Shown: one piece after another, positions 25,547 through 35,875 of the stretch
How positions within the stretch are numbered: position 1 is the stretch's first letter
How the letters are laid out: the number at the start of each line of letters is the position of its first letter
Source: Streptomyces albus subsp. albus
GTDB taxonomy: Bacteria; Actinomycetota; Actinomycetes; Streptomycetales; Streptomycetaceae
Direction: 5' to 3'
DNA length: 64,000 nucleotides
Assembly: GCF_000719865.1 (NCBI RefSeq)
Contig: NZ_JOID01000018.1
Coordinates: 124,001-188,000, forward strand
Translations under genes and position numbers: made by a program
The notes under the pieces: generated by a model
The model's input: only the letters and a program-made list of their open reading frames with translations
The model's database searches: none
What the model was told of the DNA's origin: nothing

Positions 25547-25641
25547 GGGTGGCGGTCGTCCGGCGTCCGCGGCGCCGTTGTCCCGCGCTCCGCGCGGGAT
25601 GCGACCCTCCCACCCGCCCGTTACTGCTCACCGTCCGCCGG
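25547..25641 (+). repeat. dispersed intergenic repeat, copy 1
   Basis: About 95 bp with the core TTGTCCCGCGCTCCGCGCGG (a stem-loop) followed by ATGCGACCCTCCCACCCGCC. The same unit recurs inverted at 26731-26826 and partly at 26931-26993 and 37391-37510. Confidence 0.85.
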
Positions 25642-25747
25642 ACCGGAGGAGGAGGACGAGGAGCCCCGGGCGCCCGACCCGTACGGCGGTCGTCGAGAAG
25701 CCGGAATGGCCGGAAAGGCGGGGCGTCGGGGCGGGGGCCGGCCCCGG

Positions 25748-25753
25748 TAGGCT
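25748..25753 (+). promoter_or_regulatory. -10 element of a leaderless promoter
   Basis: TAGGCT, 7 nt before the ATG of otsB. Confidence 0.6.
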
Positions 25754-25760
25754 CGGCCGC

Positions 25761-26630
25761 ATGGGCAGTCATCCGCATCCCCTGCCGGCCCCTGTCACCG
25801 ATGCCGGGCGCGACGGCCTCGCCGCGCTCCTGGAACGGCCCGAACGGGCCGTCGTGGCCCTCGACTTCGACGGCACCCTCGCGCCGATCGTGTCCGACCC
25901 GGAACAGGCCCGCGCCCACCCCGGCGCCGTACCGGCGCTCGCCCGGCTCGCGCCGCTCGTCCGCTCCGTCGCCGTGATCACCGGCCGCCCCGCCGACGTC
26001 GCGGTACGGAATGGTGGTTTCAGTGGAGTCCCCGGTCTGGAGCACCTCGTGGTCCTGGGCCACTACGGTGCCGAGCGCTGGGACGCCGTCAGCGCCACCG
26101 TGACGGCCCCCGACCCGCATCCGGGCGTCGCCGCCGTCCGCGCGGAACTGCCCGCGGTGCTCGAACACGACGAGGCCCGGACCGGCATCTGGGTCGAGGA
26201 CAAGGGCCGCGCCGTGGCGGTGCACACCCGCCGGGCCGCCGACCCCCAGGCCGCCTTCGAGCGGTTGCGCGAACCGCTCACGGCCCTGGCCGAGCGGCAC
26301 GGACTGATCGTCGAACCCGGCCGCATGGTGCTGGAGCTGCGCCCGCCGGGCATCGACAAGGGCGTGGCCCTGACCGAGTACGTACGGGAGACGGGGGCCG
26401 GCGCGGTGCTGTACGCCGGGGACGACCTCGGGGATCTCGCCGCCTACGCGGCGGTGGACAAGCTGCGGTCCGACGGCGTGCCCGGACTGCTGGTGTGCAG
26501 CGCAGCCGCCGACGGCGAGGGCGCCGAGGAACTGGCGGAGCGGGCCGATGTGGTGGTCGACGGCCCGGAGGGGGTCGTGAACCTCCTCGACGCCCTGGCC
26601 GCTTCGGTGACCGGACGACGGCAGGGCTGA
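25761..26630 (+). CDS. otsB: trehalose-6-phosphate phosphatase
   Basis: 289-residue HAD-superfamily phosphatase that releases trehalose from trehalose-6-phosphate. Motif I LDFDGTLAPI (Asp35 nucleophile, Asp37), motif II VITGRP, the trehalose-phosphatase-specific ERLREPL...VEPGRMVLELRPPGIDKG region, and motif III/IV YAGDDLGDLAAY are all present. Leaderless ATG start. It partners otsA, which is convergent, 455 nt away and on the opposite strand, so the two are not an operon. The gene is flanked by inverted copies of the dispersed repeat. Confidence 0.93.
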   Translation: MGSHPHPLPAPVTDAGRDGLAALLERPERAVVALDFDGTLAPIVSDPEQARAHPGAVPALARLAPLVRSVAVITGRPADVAVRNGGFSGVPGLEHLVVLGHYGAERWDAVSATVTAPDPHPGVAAVRAELPAVLEHDEARTGIWVEDKGRAVAVHTRRAADPQAAFERLREPLTALAERHGLIVEPGRMVLELRPPGIDKGVALTEYVRETGAGAVLYAGDDLGDLAAYAAVDKLRSDGVPGLLVCSAAADGEGAEELAERADVVVDGPEGVVNLLDALAASVTGRRQG

Positions 26631-26730
26631 CGCCGTCCCGGTCGGCGGGTGACCGGTGGTCCCGGGCGTCGGGCCGCAGGCACGGGTGACCGGTGGCCCT
26701 GGACCGCGGGCCGCACGCCTCCGTTTCCTC

Positions 26731-26826
26731 CCTGCCGGACGGGTGGACAGCAACGGGCGGGTGGGAGGGTCGCATCCCGCGCGCAGCGCGGGACAACGGC
26801 GTCGCGGACGCCGGACAACCTCACCC
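26731..26826 (-). repeat. dispersed intergenic repeat, copy 2 (inverted)
   Basis: Reverse complement of the unit at 25547-25641 with about ten substitutions. Together the two copies frame otsB as an inverted repeat. Confidence 0.85.
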
Positions 26827-26930
26827 GGGCCGGAGGCCCCGCGCTCCGGTACCCCGCGCACCCCGCGCCCCGGGCCCGTCACGTCGGGCAACCCGCGTGA
26901 ACCCGGACCGCACTTCGCGCGGAACCCCGC

Positions 26931-26993
26931 GCATCCCGCGCGGAGCGCGGGACAACGGCGCCGCGGACGCCGGACAACCGCCACCCGCGCCGG
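26931..26993 (-). repeat. dispersed intergenic repeat, copy 3 (partial)
   Basis: Same orientation as copy 2; holds the stem-loop core and the GTCCGGCGTCCGCGGCGCCG half only (read on the minus strand). Confidence 0.75.
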
Positions 26994-27084
26994 AGCGCAC
27001 CGGGCCCTGGTACCGGCGCACCCCGGGCCCCGCCCGGGCGCACCCCGGGCCGCGCGGAACCCCGCGCCGCCCGCGCGCCCCGCG

Positions 27085-28539
27085 CTACAGCGCGCCCAGC
27101 TGGTCCAGGAACCACCGCTGCGGCGGCAGCGCGGACGCCGCGGCGGCGAGCCGCTTGGTGCGTTCGGCCCGTTCCGCCGTGCTCATGCCCAGCGCGGTGT
27201 CCAGCGCCCGCGCCGTGCCGGACACGTCGTACGGGTTGACCGTCACCGCGTCCTCGCCGAGCTCCTCGTATGCCCCGGCCTCCCGGGAGAGCACCAGTGC
27301 GCAGCCCTCGTCCGAGACGAGCGGGATCTCCTTGGCGACGAGGTTCATGCCGTCCCGGATCGGGTTGACGAGGGCCACGTCCGCGAGCCGGTACGCGGCC
27401 AGCGAGCGGGCGAAGTCGTCCTCGACGTGGAGGATCACCGGCCGCCAGTCGTCCGTCCCGTAGGTTTCGTTGATCTCCCCGGCGACCCGGGCGACCTCGG
27501 CCGTGTAGTCGCGGTAGACGGCCAGATCCTGCCGGGACGGGTAGGCGAACGCGACGTGCACCACGCGCCCTCGCCACTCCGGGCGCTCGGCCAGCAGCTC
27601 GCGGTAGGCGAGCAGGCCGCGGACGATGTTCTTCGACAGCTCGGTCCGGTCGACCCGGACGATCGTCTTCCGGCCGGGGCCGATCTGTTCGCGCAGGGCC
27701 GCGAGCCGCTCGTCGACATCGGGCTTCCGTGAGCGCTCGCGCAGGAAGTCCGCGTCGGCGCCCAGGCCGTGCACCCCGATCCGGGTGGCCGGCGGTTCGC
27801 CGAGGAGCTCGGTGCAGCAGGCGGTGAAGGCGTCGGCCCAGCGGCGGGTGAGGAAGGCGGCGCGGTCGGCGCCGAGGATGCCGCGCAGCAGCTGCCGCCC
27901 GATGTCGTCGGGCAGCAGCCGGAAGTACTCCGGCGGGGCCCAGGGGGTGTGCGAGAAGTGGCCGATCCGCAGATCGGGCCGGCGCTCGCGGAGCATCCCG
28001 GGGACGAGGCAGAGGTGGTAGTCCTGCACGAGGACGGCGGCGCCCTCGGCGGCCTCCTCGGCCAGCGCGTCGGCGAAGGCCGCGTTGTAGGCCTCGTAGG
28101 CCGCCCACTGGCGGCGGAACTCGGTGTCGAACACCGGTTCGAGGGGCGTCTGGTAGAGCATGTGGTGCACGAACCACAGCACCGAGTTGGCCACGCCGTT
28201 GTACGCGGTGGCGAAGACGTCCGGGTCGATGTCCAGCATCCGCACCGTCTGGCCGCCGGTGTCGGCGGGGTCGAGACGCCCGCCGGTGCGGCGCACGGCC
28301 TCGCGGTCGCCGTCCCCGAGGGCCGCGCAGACCCAGACGGCGTCGCCCTCGACCGCCGAGAGCCCGGAGACGAGACCGCCGCCGCCGCGTTTGGCGACGA
28401 GCGCGGGGGCGCCCTGCGCCCCGGACCCGCCGTCACCGCCGTCACCGCCGTGACCTGGTGGGCCCGGCTCGGTGAGGGTGTACGAGACGGGGCCGCGGTT
28501 GGACGCGACGAGTATGCGGGCTGCCTGCTCAGCGACCAT
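27085..28539 (-). CDS. otsA: trehalose-6-phosphate synthase
   Basis: 484-residue GT20 glycosyltransferase that joins UDP- or ADP/GDP-glucose with glucose-6-phosphate. Markers: N-terminal VASNRGPVSY, KRGGGGLVSGL, VQDYHLCLVPGMLRE, HFSHTPWAPPEYFRLLP, RVDRTELSKNI and VNPIRDGMNLVAKEI. A short Gly-rich insert (about residues 28-42) lies after the first strand. Leaderless start: TAGGCT 6 nt before the ATG. It completes the OtsA-OtsB trehalose route with the convergent otsB. Confidence 0.94.
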   Translation of the reverse strand: MVAEQAARILVASNRGPVSYTLTEPGPPGHGGDGGDGGSGAQGAPALVAKRGGGGLVSGLSAVEGDAVWVCAALGDGDREAVRRTGGRLDPADTGGQTVRMLDIDPDVFATAYNGVANSVLWFVHHMLYQTPLEPVFDTEFRRQWAAYEAYNAAFADALAEEAAEGAAVLVQDYHLCLVPGMLRERRPDLRIGHFSHTPWAPPEYFRLLPDDIGRQLLRGILGADRAAFLTRRWADAFTACCTELLGEPPATRIGVHGLGADADFLRERSRKPDVDERLAALREQIGPGRKTIVRVDRTELSKNIVRGLLAYRELLAERPEWRGRVVHVAFAYPSRQDLAVYRDYTAEVARVAGEINETYGTDDWRPVILHVEDDFARSLAAYRLADVALVNPIRDGMNLVAKEIPLVSDEGCALVLSREAGAYEELGEDAVTVNPYDVSGTARALDTALGMSTAERAERTKRLAAAASALPPQRWFLDQLGAL

Positions 28540-28886
28540 GACGCGAGCCTAGCCCGCACCTGATCCGCTCAAACGTGCGTTTCCGTACCCCGCCGGACTC
28601 CGGCCGAAAGGCGCCCGTCCCGCCCGGGCCGGGCCGGACGGGGCCGAGCGTCGCGGAGCCGGCCGCACCGGGGCCGGGGGCACCGGCGGCACGGGCACGG
28701 GCCGCACCGGGGCGGGCGGCGGCACCGGCACGGGAACCGGCACCGGCCGCACCGGCACCGGCACGGGCGGCACGGGCACGGGCGCCCGGACCGCCGCCAC
28801 CGGGTCCCGCGGCGCCCGGGCCGCCACCGCCGGGGAGAGGCCGGCCGCCCCAGGCCGCGCCCGGCCGGTGCCGCCCCGCGCCGGCC
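28540..28886. other. intergenic low-complexity spacer
   Basis: Built of GCACCGGCACGGGC-type words; no gene. The -10 of otsA (TAGGCT, minus strand, 28546-28551) is in its first 12 nt. Confidence 0.5.
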
Positions 28887-29852
28887 TCACGCCGCCCTCC
28901 GGCGGCGCCGGGCCGTGTACTCCGGGATCGAGCACATCGGAGGCCGCTCCTCCGTGGCCACGTCGTGCACGGTGGGGCTGAAGAGCCGGTCCGCGCCGCG
29001 GTCGAACTGGGTCAGCACGGGGCGCACGAGATGGCCGCGGTCCAGCCGCCGCTGGGCCGTGCTGTAGATCGTGGCGGCCATCCGCCCGAGCGCCTGGCCG
29101 TCCTGGTTGCGGTGGTGCCGGACGCCCACGTCCACCTGCGCGAGCGCCTCGAGCCCGGCCAGCTCCAGCGTGTCGACGAGCATGCCCAGCTCGACGCCGT
29201 AGCCGACGGGGAACGGCAGCCGCTCCAGCAGCGATCTGCGGGCCGCGTACTCGCCGCCCAGGGGCTGGACGAAGCCGGCGAGCTGCGGCCAGTGCAGATT
29301 GAGCAGCGGGCGCGCCACCAGCTCCGTGACCCGGCCGCCGCGCTCGCCGCCACTGCTCATCGGCCGGTCGTACATCGCCTTGACCAGGTGCAGGCCGGGA
29401 TCGGTCAGCAGCGGCCCGACGATGCCGGAGACGAAGCGGGAGCGGAACTCCCGCAGGTCCGCGTCGATGAAGCAGACGATCTCCCCCTCGGTCACCAGCA
29501 GTGACCGCCACAGCACCTCGCCCTTGCCCGCCGCGACGGGTATCCGCGGCAGGACGGAGTCGCGGTGCACGACCCGGGCCCCGGCCTCGGCGGCGACCCG
29601 GGAGGTGTCGTCCGTGGACCCGGAGTCGATGACGACGAGCTCGTCGACGAGCGGGGTCTCCCCGGACATCAGTTCGCCGCGTATCGTCTCGACGATCTCC
29701 CCGACCGTGGCCTCCTCGTTGAGGGCGGGGAGAACGACGCTGACCGTCCCGGAGGTTCCGGCCGCCTGTTTCGCGGCGAGAAGCATGTCGAGCGGACGTT
29801 CGGAGGCGGACCAGGAGTGCCGGTCCAGCCAGAGCTCCACCTCTTCCAGCAC
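28887..29852 (-). CDS. gpgS: glucosyl-3-phosphoglycerate synthase
   Basis: 321-residue GT81 family GT-A glycosyltransferase that moves glucose from an NDP-glucose to 3-phosphoglycerate, the first step to glucosylglycerate and, in mycobacteria, to methylglucose lipopolysaccharide. Motifs: VVLPALNEEATVGEIV, ELVVIDSGSTDDT, AGKGEVLWRSL, DXD metal site IDADLREF (Asp130, Asp132) and QPLGGEYAARRSLLE. The start is GTG at 29852 with a GGGAG ribosome site. It sits next to otsA on the same strand, so the two may supply related compatible solutes. Confidence 0.9.
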   Translation of the reverse strand: MLEEVELWLDRHSWSASERPLDMLLAAKQAAGTSGTVSVVLPALNEEATVGEIVETIRGELMSGETPLVDELVVIDSGSTDDTSRVAAEAGARVVHRDSVLPRIPVAAGKGEVLWRSLLVTEGEIVCFIDADLREFRSRFVSGIVGPLLTDPGLHLVKAMYDRPMSSGGERGGRVTELVARPLLNLHWPQLAGFVQPLGGEYAARRSLLERLPFPVGYGVELGMLVDTLELAGLEALAQVDVGVRHHRNQDGQALGRMAATIYSTAQRRLDRGHLVRPVLTQFDRGADRLFSPTVHDVATEERPPMCSIPEYTARRRRRAA

Positions 29853-30032
29853 GTGATCGTCTCCCTGCCTGGTCGGGGATACCACCGCCCCTCGGCGGCC
29901 GCATCTCGCGGTTCGGACGCCTTCCTCCACAGTCCGAGCCTTCGGTTACAGTCTTGAACAACACGCGTGACCACCGCATCTCGGGGGTGGTCGGCGCCCA
30001 TAAACGCCCGGGTTCCGCCCGGTGCCATACCG

Positions 30033-30184
30033 CTCATCCAGAGGGGCAGAGGGAACGGCCCGTTGAAGCCCCGGCAACCCTCCCGCCGGTCTCGGTCCTC
30101 CGACGCACAGCGTCCGGAGCGAGGCTCCCGGTGGGGAAGGTGCCAATTCCGGCTCGCGGCGAGGTACGCCGTGAGGAAGATGAG
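30033..30184 (+). promoter_or_regulatory. SAM-I (S-box) riboswitch
   Basis: All conserved SAM-I parts are in order: P1 strand CTCATC (30033-30038) pairing with GATGAG (30179-30184), then AGAGGGGCAGAGGGA, the GCCCGTTGAA block, CCCCGGCAACC, a variable P3 hairpin, and GGTGCCAATTCC of the core. The aptamer ends 19 nt before the ATG of the threonine-synthase-like gene, and the purine-rich ribosome site directly follows P1, so control of translation is likely. Confidence 0.93.
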
Positions 30185-30203
30185 GAGAAAGGGCCTCGCC
30201 TGC

Positions 30204-31559
30204 ATGGCTGTGCACACCGTTGGAAAAACGGACACCACCGAAACCACCGAGAACACCGGCTCCGCCGCCGGGAACCCCGGACACCCCCAGCAGGACGGCC
30301 GGGCCGGCCAGGTCGATCTGGGCCCCGCCGCCGCCCTCTCCTGCCGCGAGTGCGGCCACCGCACACCGCTCGGCCCGGTCTTCGCCTGTGCCGAGTGTTT
30401 CGGCCCGCTGGAGGTCGCCTACGAGCTGCCCGCCGGTGACCCGGAGGCGCTCCGCGAGCGGATCGAGGCGGGTCCCGACAACATCTGGCGCTACGCTCCG
30501 CTGCTGCCCGTCCCGGCGGACGTCGCGGAGAAGCCGAACCTCAACCCCGGCTTCACCAAGCTGATCAAGGCCGACCGGCTCGCCCGCGAGCTGGGCGTCA
30601 CCGGCGGCCTGCACGTCAAGGACGACTCCGGCAACCCGACGCACTCCTTCAAGGACCGGGTCGTCGCCATCGCCGTCGAGGCCGCGCGCGCCTTCGGCTT
30701 CACGACCCTCTCCTGCTCCTCCACCGGCAACCTCGCCGGCGCGGTGGGCGCCGCGGCGGCCCGCTCGGGCTTCCGCTCCTGCGTCTTCATCCCGCACGAC
30801 CTGGAGGCCGGCAAGGTCGTCATGGCCGCGGTCTACGGCGGCGACCTCGTCGGCATCGAGGGCACCTACGACGACGTGAACCGCTTCTGCTCGGAGCTGA
30901 TCGGCGACCCGATCGGCGAGGGCTGGGGCTTCGTCAACGTCAATCTTCGCCCGTACTACGGCGAGGGCTCCAAGACCCTGGCCTACGAGATCTGCGAGCA
31001 GCTCGGCTGGCGGCTGCCGGACAACCTCGTCATCCCCATCGCCTCCGGCTCCCAGCTCACGAAGATCGACAAGGGGCTGAAGGAGCTGATCGCGCTCGGC
31101 CTGGTCGAGGACAAGCCGTACAAGATCTTCGGCGCCCAGGCCGAGGGCTGCTCCCCGGTGTCCCGCGCCTTCAAGGACGGGCACGACGTGGTCCGCCCCG
31201 TGAAGCCGGACACCATCGCCAAGTCCCTGGCGATCGGCAACCCGGCCGACGGCCCGTACGTCCTGGACATCGCCCGCCGCACGGGAGGCGCCGTCGAGGA
31301 CGTGAACGACGAGCAGATCGTCGACGCCATCAAGCTGCTGGCCCGCACCGAGGGCGTCTTCGCCGAGACCGCGGGCGGTGTCACCGTCGGCGTGCTGAAG
31401 AAGCTCATCGAGACCGGGCAGCTCGACCCGGCCGGTGAGACCGTCGTGCTCAACACCGGCGACGGCCTCAAGACCCTGGACGCGGTGGCCCCCACCACCG
31501 GCCCGTCCGCCACCATCCGTCCCACCCTGGCATCGTTCCGAGAGGCAGGCCTCGCATGA
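30204..31559 (+). CDS. thrC: threonine synthase-like PLP enzyme under SAM control
   Basis: 451-residue fold-type II PLP enzyme. Residues 47-65 form a Cys4 zinc ribbon (C-x2-C-x11-C-x2-C); the PLP lysine is Lys150 in NPTHSFKDR; the phosphate-binding loop is SCSSTGNLAGAVGA and GSGSQLTK is replaced by ASGSQLTK near the C-terminal half. Annotation by homology is threonine synthase (O-phosphohomoserine to threonine). However, it is behind a SAM-I riboswitch and overlaps by 4 nt a ThiS/MoaD-like sulfur carrier, which points to a sulfur-amino-acid reaction on the same substrate. A true thrC is normally next to hom and thrB, not here. ATG at 30204 is preferred; an in-frame ATG at 30180 lies inside the riboswitch P1. 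Confidence 0.9.
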   Translation: MAVHTVGKTDTTETTENTGSAAGNPGHPQQDGRAGQVDLGPAAALSCRECGHRTPLGPVFACAECFGPLEVAYELPAGDPEALRERIEAGPDNIWRYAPLLPVPADVAEKPNLNPGFTKLIKADRLARELGVTGGLHVKDDSGNPTHSFKDRVVAIAVEAARAFGFTTLSCSSTGNLAGAVGAAAARSGFRSCVFIPHDLEAGKVVMAAVYGGDLVGIEGTYDDVNRFCSELIGDPIGEGWGFVNVNLRPYYGEGSKTLAYEICEQLGWRLPDNLVIPIASGSQLTKIDKGLKELIALGLVEDKPYKIFGAQAEGCSPVSRAFKDGHDVVRPVKPDTIAKSLAIGNPADGPYVLDIARRTGGAVEDVNDEQIVDAIKLLARTEGVFAETAGGVTVGVLKKLIETGQLDPAGETVVLNTGDGLKTLDAVAPTTGPSATIRPTLASFREAGLA

Positions 31560-31831
31560 GCGTCACCGTCCGAATCCCGACCATCCTGCGGACCTACACC
31601 GGCGGCAAGGCCGAGGTGGAGGCGGAGGGCGCGACGCTCGCCGAGGTGCTCGCCGACCTGGAGAAGAACCACCAGGGCATCGGCGCCCGCGTGCTGGACG
31701 ACACCGGCAAGCTGCGCCGCTTCGTCAACGTCTACGTCAACGACGACGACGTCCGCTTCGCCGAGGGCCTGGAGACGGCCACGCCGGACGGCGCGGGCAT
31801 CTCCATCATCCCGGCGGTCGCCGGCGGCTGA
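31556..31831 (+). CDS. ThiS/MoaD family sulfur carrier protein (CysO-like)
   Basis: 91-residue ubiquitin-fold protein ending in Gly-Gly with no tail, so the C-terminus can be adenylated and converted to a thiocarboxylate directly. Its sequence (VTVRIPTILRTYTGGKAEVE, KLRRFVNVYVNDDDVRF, ISIIPAVAGG) is closest to CysO/MoaD-like carriers. The ATG lies in an ATGA overlap with the preceding PLP enzyme, so the two are co-translated, and both come under the SAM-I switch. It probably donates sulfur to that enzyme; an MoeB-like activating enzyme must be encoded elsewhere. Confidence 0.9.
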   Translation: MSVTVRIPTILRTYTGGKAEVEAEGATLAEVLADLEKNHQGIGARVLDDTGKLRRFVNVYVNDDDVRFAEGLETATPDGAGISIIPAVAGG

Positions 31832-31941
31832 ACGGCCCCGGTCCGGCCGGGCGGCGGCTGAGCGGCCCCCGTCCGGCCGAGCGTCCCGGCCCCGTGATCC
31901 GGAAGCGGATCACCCGGTGGGATCCACCCTGCGTCATCGCG

Positions 31942-31976
31942 ATTGCCCCCTCCGTCAAAGAAGCGGAGGGGGTAAT
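31942..31976 (+). terminator. intrinsic terminator after the thrC-like operon
   Basis: 9-bp perfect arms CCCCCTCCG and CGGAGGGGG with a 9-nt loop, extended by ATT/AAT pairs across a G-U wobble. The symmetric A/T flanks make it potentially bidirectional. Confidence 0.8.
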
Positions 31977-32181
31977 TCCGTGTCGTTGAGCGCGGTAGAG
32001 TTGGTCCGATTCCCTTCCGGCACCCGCCGACTGCATACGAGAACGCGACAACCTGTGTCCGAAGGACGAGGGCGATTTGTCGCGTTGGTCCGTCATGCCC
32101 GGCCCGGATTGCCCCGGATCTTCCGTGAATCCCCGGAAACCTCCTTTGCGGCCGCGGCTGATTTCTCGTCCGATTGACCTG

Positions 32182-32209
32182 TTGCAGAGGGCAGTTGGGC
32201 AGATACATT
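32182..32209 (+). promoter_or_regulatory. candidate cspA promoter with a long leader
   Basis: TTGCAG and TACATT with a 16-nt spacer. This would give a 5' leader of about 135 nt, in keeping with long structured leaders of cold-shock genes. The rest of the gap 31832-32349 holds no gene. Confidence 0.4.
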
Positions 32210-32349
32210 CGGCCGCGGTCGACGCGTTCCGGCGCACACTTCCCGGTGGTCCCCCCATGCCGACGGCCAAGGGATCGCCGGGTCGTGAGGTCTGACCCGG
32301 GTCCGCGGAGTGCGGTCCTGCGCAAGGGCCAGTAATAGGGGAGTTAGGA

Positions 32350-32553
32350 ATGGCTCAGGGCACCGTCAAGTGGTTCAACGCGGAGAAGGGATACGGCTTC
32401 ATCGCGGTCGACGGTGGTGCGGACGTCTTCGTGCACTACAGCGCGATCCAGATGGACGGCTACCGCACCCTCGAAGAAGGCCAGCGGGTGGAGTTCGAGA
32501 TCTCGCAGGGCCAGAAGGGGCCGCAGGCGGACATGGTCCGCGTCGCCGGCTGA
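32350..32553 (+). CDS. cspA: cold shock protein (CspA family)
   Basis: 67-residue single cold-shock domain. RNP-1 KGYGFIAV and RNP-2 VFVHYSAI are intact, with the opening [14 protein letters not shown] typical of the family. It binds single-stranded RNA or DNA and acts as an RNA chaperone. ATG at 32350; the ribosome site is GGGGAG about 7 nt upstream. Single gene with its own terminator. Confidence 0.95.
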   Translation: MAQGTVKWFNAEKGYGFIAVDGGADVFVHYSAIQMDGYRTLEEGQRVEFEISQGQKGPQADMVRVAG

Positions 32554-32578
32554 GCGCCGACCGGCCGAAACCTCGCCA

Positions 32579-32614
32579 GGGGCCCGCATCCTCGTCACCG
32601 GGGGTGCGGGCCCT
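32579..32614 (+). terminator. intrinsic terminator after cspA
   Basis: GGGGCCCGCATCC pairs with GGGGTGCGGGCCC around a short loop, followed by TT. It begins 26 nt after the cspA stop. Confidence 0.8.
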
Positions 32615-32780
32615 TCGCCGTGCCCGTCGCCGTGCCCGTCGCCGTGCCCGCGCGGCGCCGCCTGTCCCTCGCGCCTCCGCCGGCGCCGAGTGTCCGTCAC
32701 CCCGTATCCGGACCGCTTCCGTCCGCGCCGCCGGCTCCTCGCCGCGGGAGGCCGCGCCGGACCGGCGGCTCCGGTGGGCG

Positions 32781-34616
<1,836 letters not shown>

Positions 34617-34652
34617 TCGGCCCCGGCCGGTCACGTCGATCCTCCGGTACGG

Positions 34653-34683
34653 AGGGCGGCACTCCCTCGCGGGGTGCCGCCCT
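34653..34683 (+). terminator. intrinsic terminator after groEL2
   Basis: AGGGCGGCACTCC and GGGGTGCCGCCCT form a near-perfect stem with a short CTCGC loop, then TT; 36 nt after the stop. Confidence 0.85.
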
Positions 34684-34792
34684 TCGGCGTTTCCGGGCCG
34701 TGCTCCGGGCCGTTCGGCGTTCTCCGGGCCTCGGCGTACTCCGGGCGTTGTGCGCCGGGTCGGGGCCCGCGGCCGGGGGCTGTGAGGCCGGG

Positions 34793-35875
34793 TCAGAGCC
34801 GGGCGGCCGCCTCCAGGGCCGTGCGGAGGCGGCCGTCCGCCTCGTCCAGCAGACGGGCCGCCGTGGCGGCGTCCACGCCGCCGAGCAGCATCAGGACGGC
34901 GTTCTTCACCTCACCGTCCGCGGCGGCCAGCGCGGCCTCGATTTCCTCCTCGCCGGCGCCGGTGGCGAGCGCCACGATCCGCCGCGAGCGGGCGCGCAGC
35001 TTCTCGTTCGAGGCCCGCACGTCGACCATGAGATTCCCGTAGGTCTTGCCCAGCCGGATCATGGTGATCGTCGAGAGCATGTTGAGGACCAGCTTCTGCG
35101 CCGTGCCGGCCTTGAGCCGGGTCGAACCGGTCAGCAGCTCCGGGCCGGTGACCACCTCGATACCGTGCTCGGCGGCGGCCGCGAGGGGCGAGCCCGGGTT
35201 GCAGGACAGCCCGACGGTCAGGGCGCCCCGGGAACGGGCGTGTTCGACGGCTGCGACGGCGTACGGGGTGCGGCCGGAGGCGGAGACGCCGACCACCGTG
35301 TCGTCCGGGCTCAGGGCGAGGGCGTCGAGGTCCGCGGCCGCCTGTTCCCCGTCGTCCTCGGCACCCTCGGCCGAGTGCACCACGGCGGACGGGCCGCCCG
35401 CGATCAGGCCGACGACCTGACCGGGCGCGGAGTTGAACGTCGGCGGGCACTCACTGGCGTCCAGGACGCCGAGGCGTCCGGCGGTGCCCGCGCCCGCGTA
35501 GACCAGCCGGCCGCCGCGGGCCATCCGGGCGGCGATGCCGTCGACGGCCGCGGCGATCCGCGGCAGTTGCGCGGCCACGGCGGCGGGGACACCGGAGTCC
35601 TCGCGGTTCATGATCTCGGCGATCTCGAGCGTGGACAGCCGGTCGATCTCGGCCAGTTCGCCGCGGAACGCCTCCGTGGCCAGGGTGTCGAGCTGGGCGC
35701 GGAGGTCTTCGGAGGGCGGGCGCGTGGGCGGTCGGCCGGGGGAGCCGGTCGAGCCGGTCGAGCCGGGCTGTTCGGGTGGCTCGGGCCGCTGGGGTGGCTC
35801 GGGCGGGCCGGGCGACTGGGGTGGCTCGGGCGGCTCTGGCGACTGGGGCGGCTGGGACGAGGGGGTGGGGGGCAT
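34793..35875 (-). CDS. murQ: N-acetylmuramic acid 6-phosphate etherase
   Basis: 360-residue SIS-domain lyase that cleaves the D-lactyl ether of MurNAc-6-phosphate to give GlcNAc-6-phosphate, which feeds NagA. Signature regions: VYAGAGTAGRLGVLDASECPPT is the active-site segment (here quoted in two parts: VYAGAGTAGRLG, then VLDASECPPT), followed by LIAGG, AEGAEDDGE, VVGVSASGRTPYA, and STRLKAGTAQKLVLNM. The catalytic Glu is in the DASE motif. Residues 1-52 are a Pro/Ser/Glu-rich extension built from PPEPPQ-like repeats and absent from usual MurQ. ATG at 35875; a later start would remove this tail, but no better ribosome site is seen. Confidence 0.93.
   Translation of the reverse strand: MPPTPSSQPPQSPEPPEPPQSPGPPEPPQRPEPPEQPGSTGSTGSPGRPPTRPPSEDLRAQLDTLATEAFRGELAEIDRLSTLEIAEIMNREDSGVPAAVAAQLPRIAAAVDGIAARMARGGRLVYAGAGTAGRLGVLDASECPPTFNSAPGQVVGLIAGGPSAVVHSAEGAEDDGEQAAADLDALALSPDDTVVGVSASGRTPYAVAAVEHARSRGALTVGLSCNPGSPLAAAAEHGIEVVTGPELLTGSTRLKAGTAQKLVLNMLSTITMIRLGKTYGNLMVDVRASNEKLRARSRRIVALATGAGEEEIEAALAAADGEVKNAVLMLLGGVDAATAARLLDEADGRLRTALEAAARL

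Noticed and set aside
30180..30203. ATG at 30180 as the start of the threonine-synthase-like gene
   Set aside because: It lies in the riboswitch P1 strand and adds residues MRRKGLAC without a ribosome site; the purine run GGAGAAAGGG serves the ATG at 30204.
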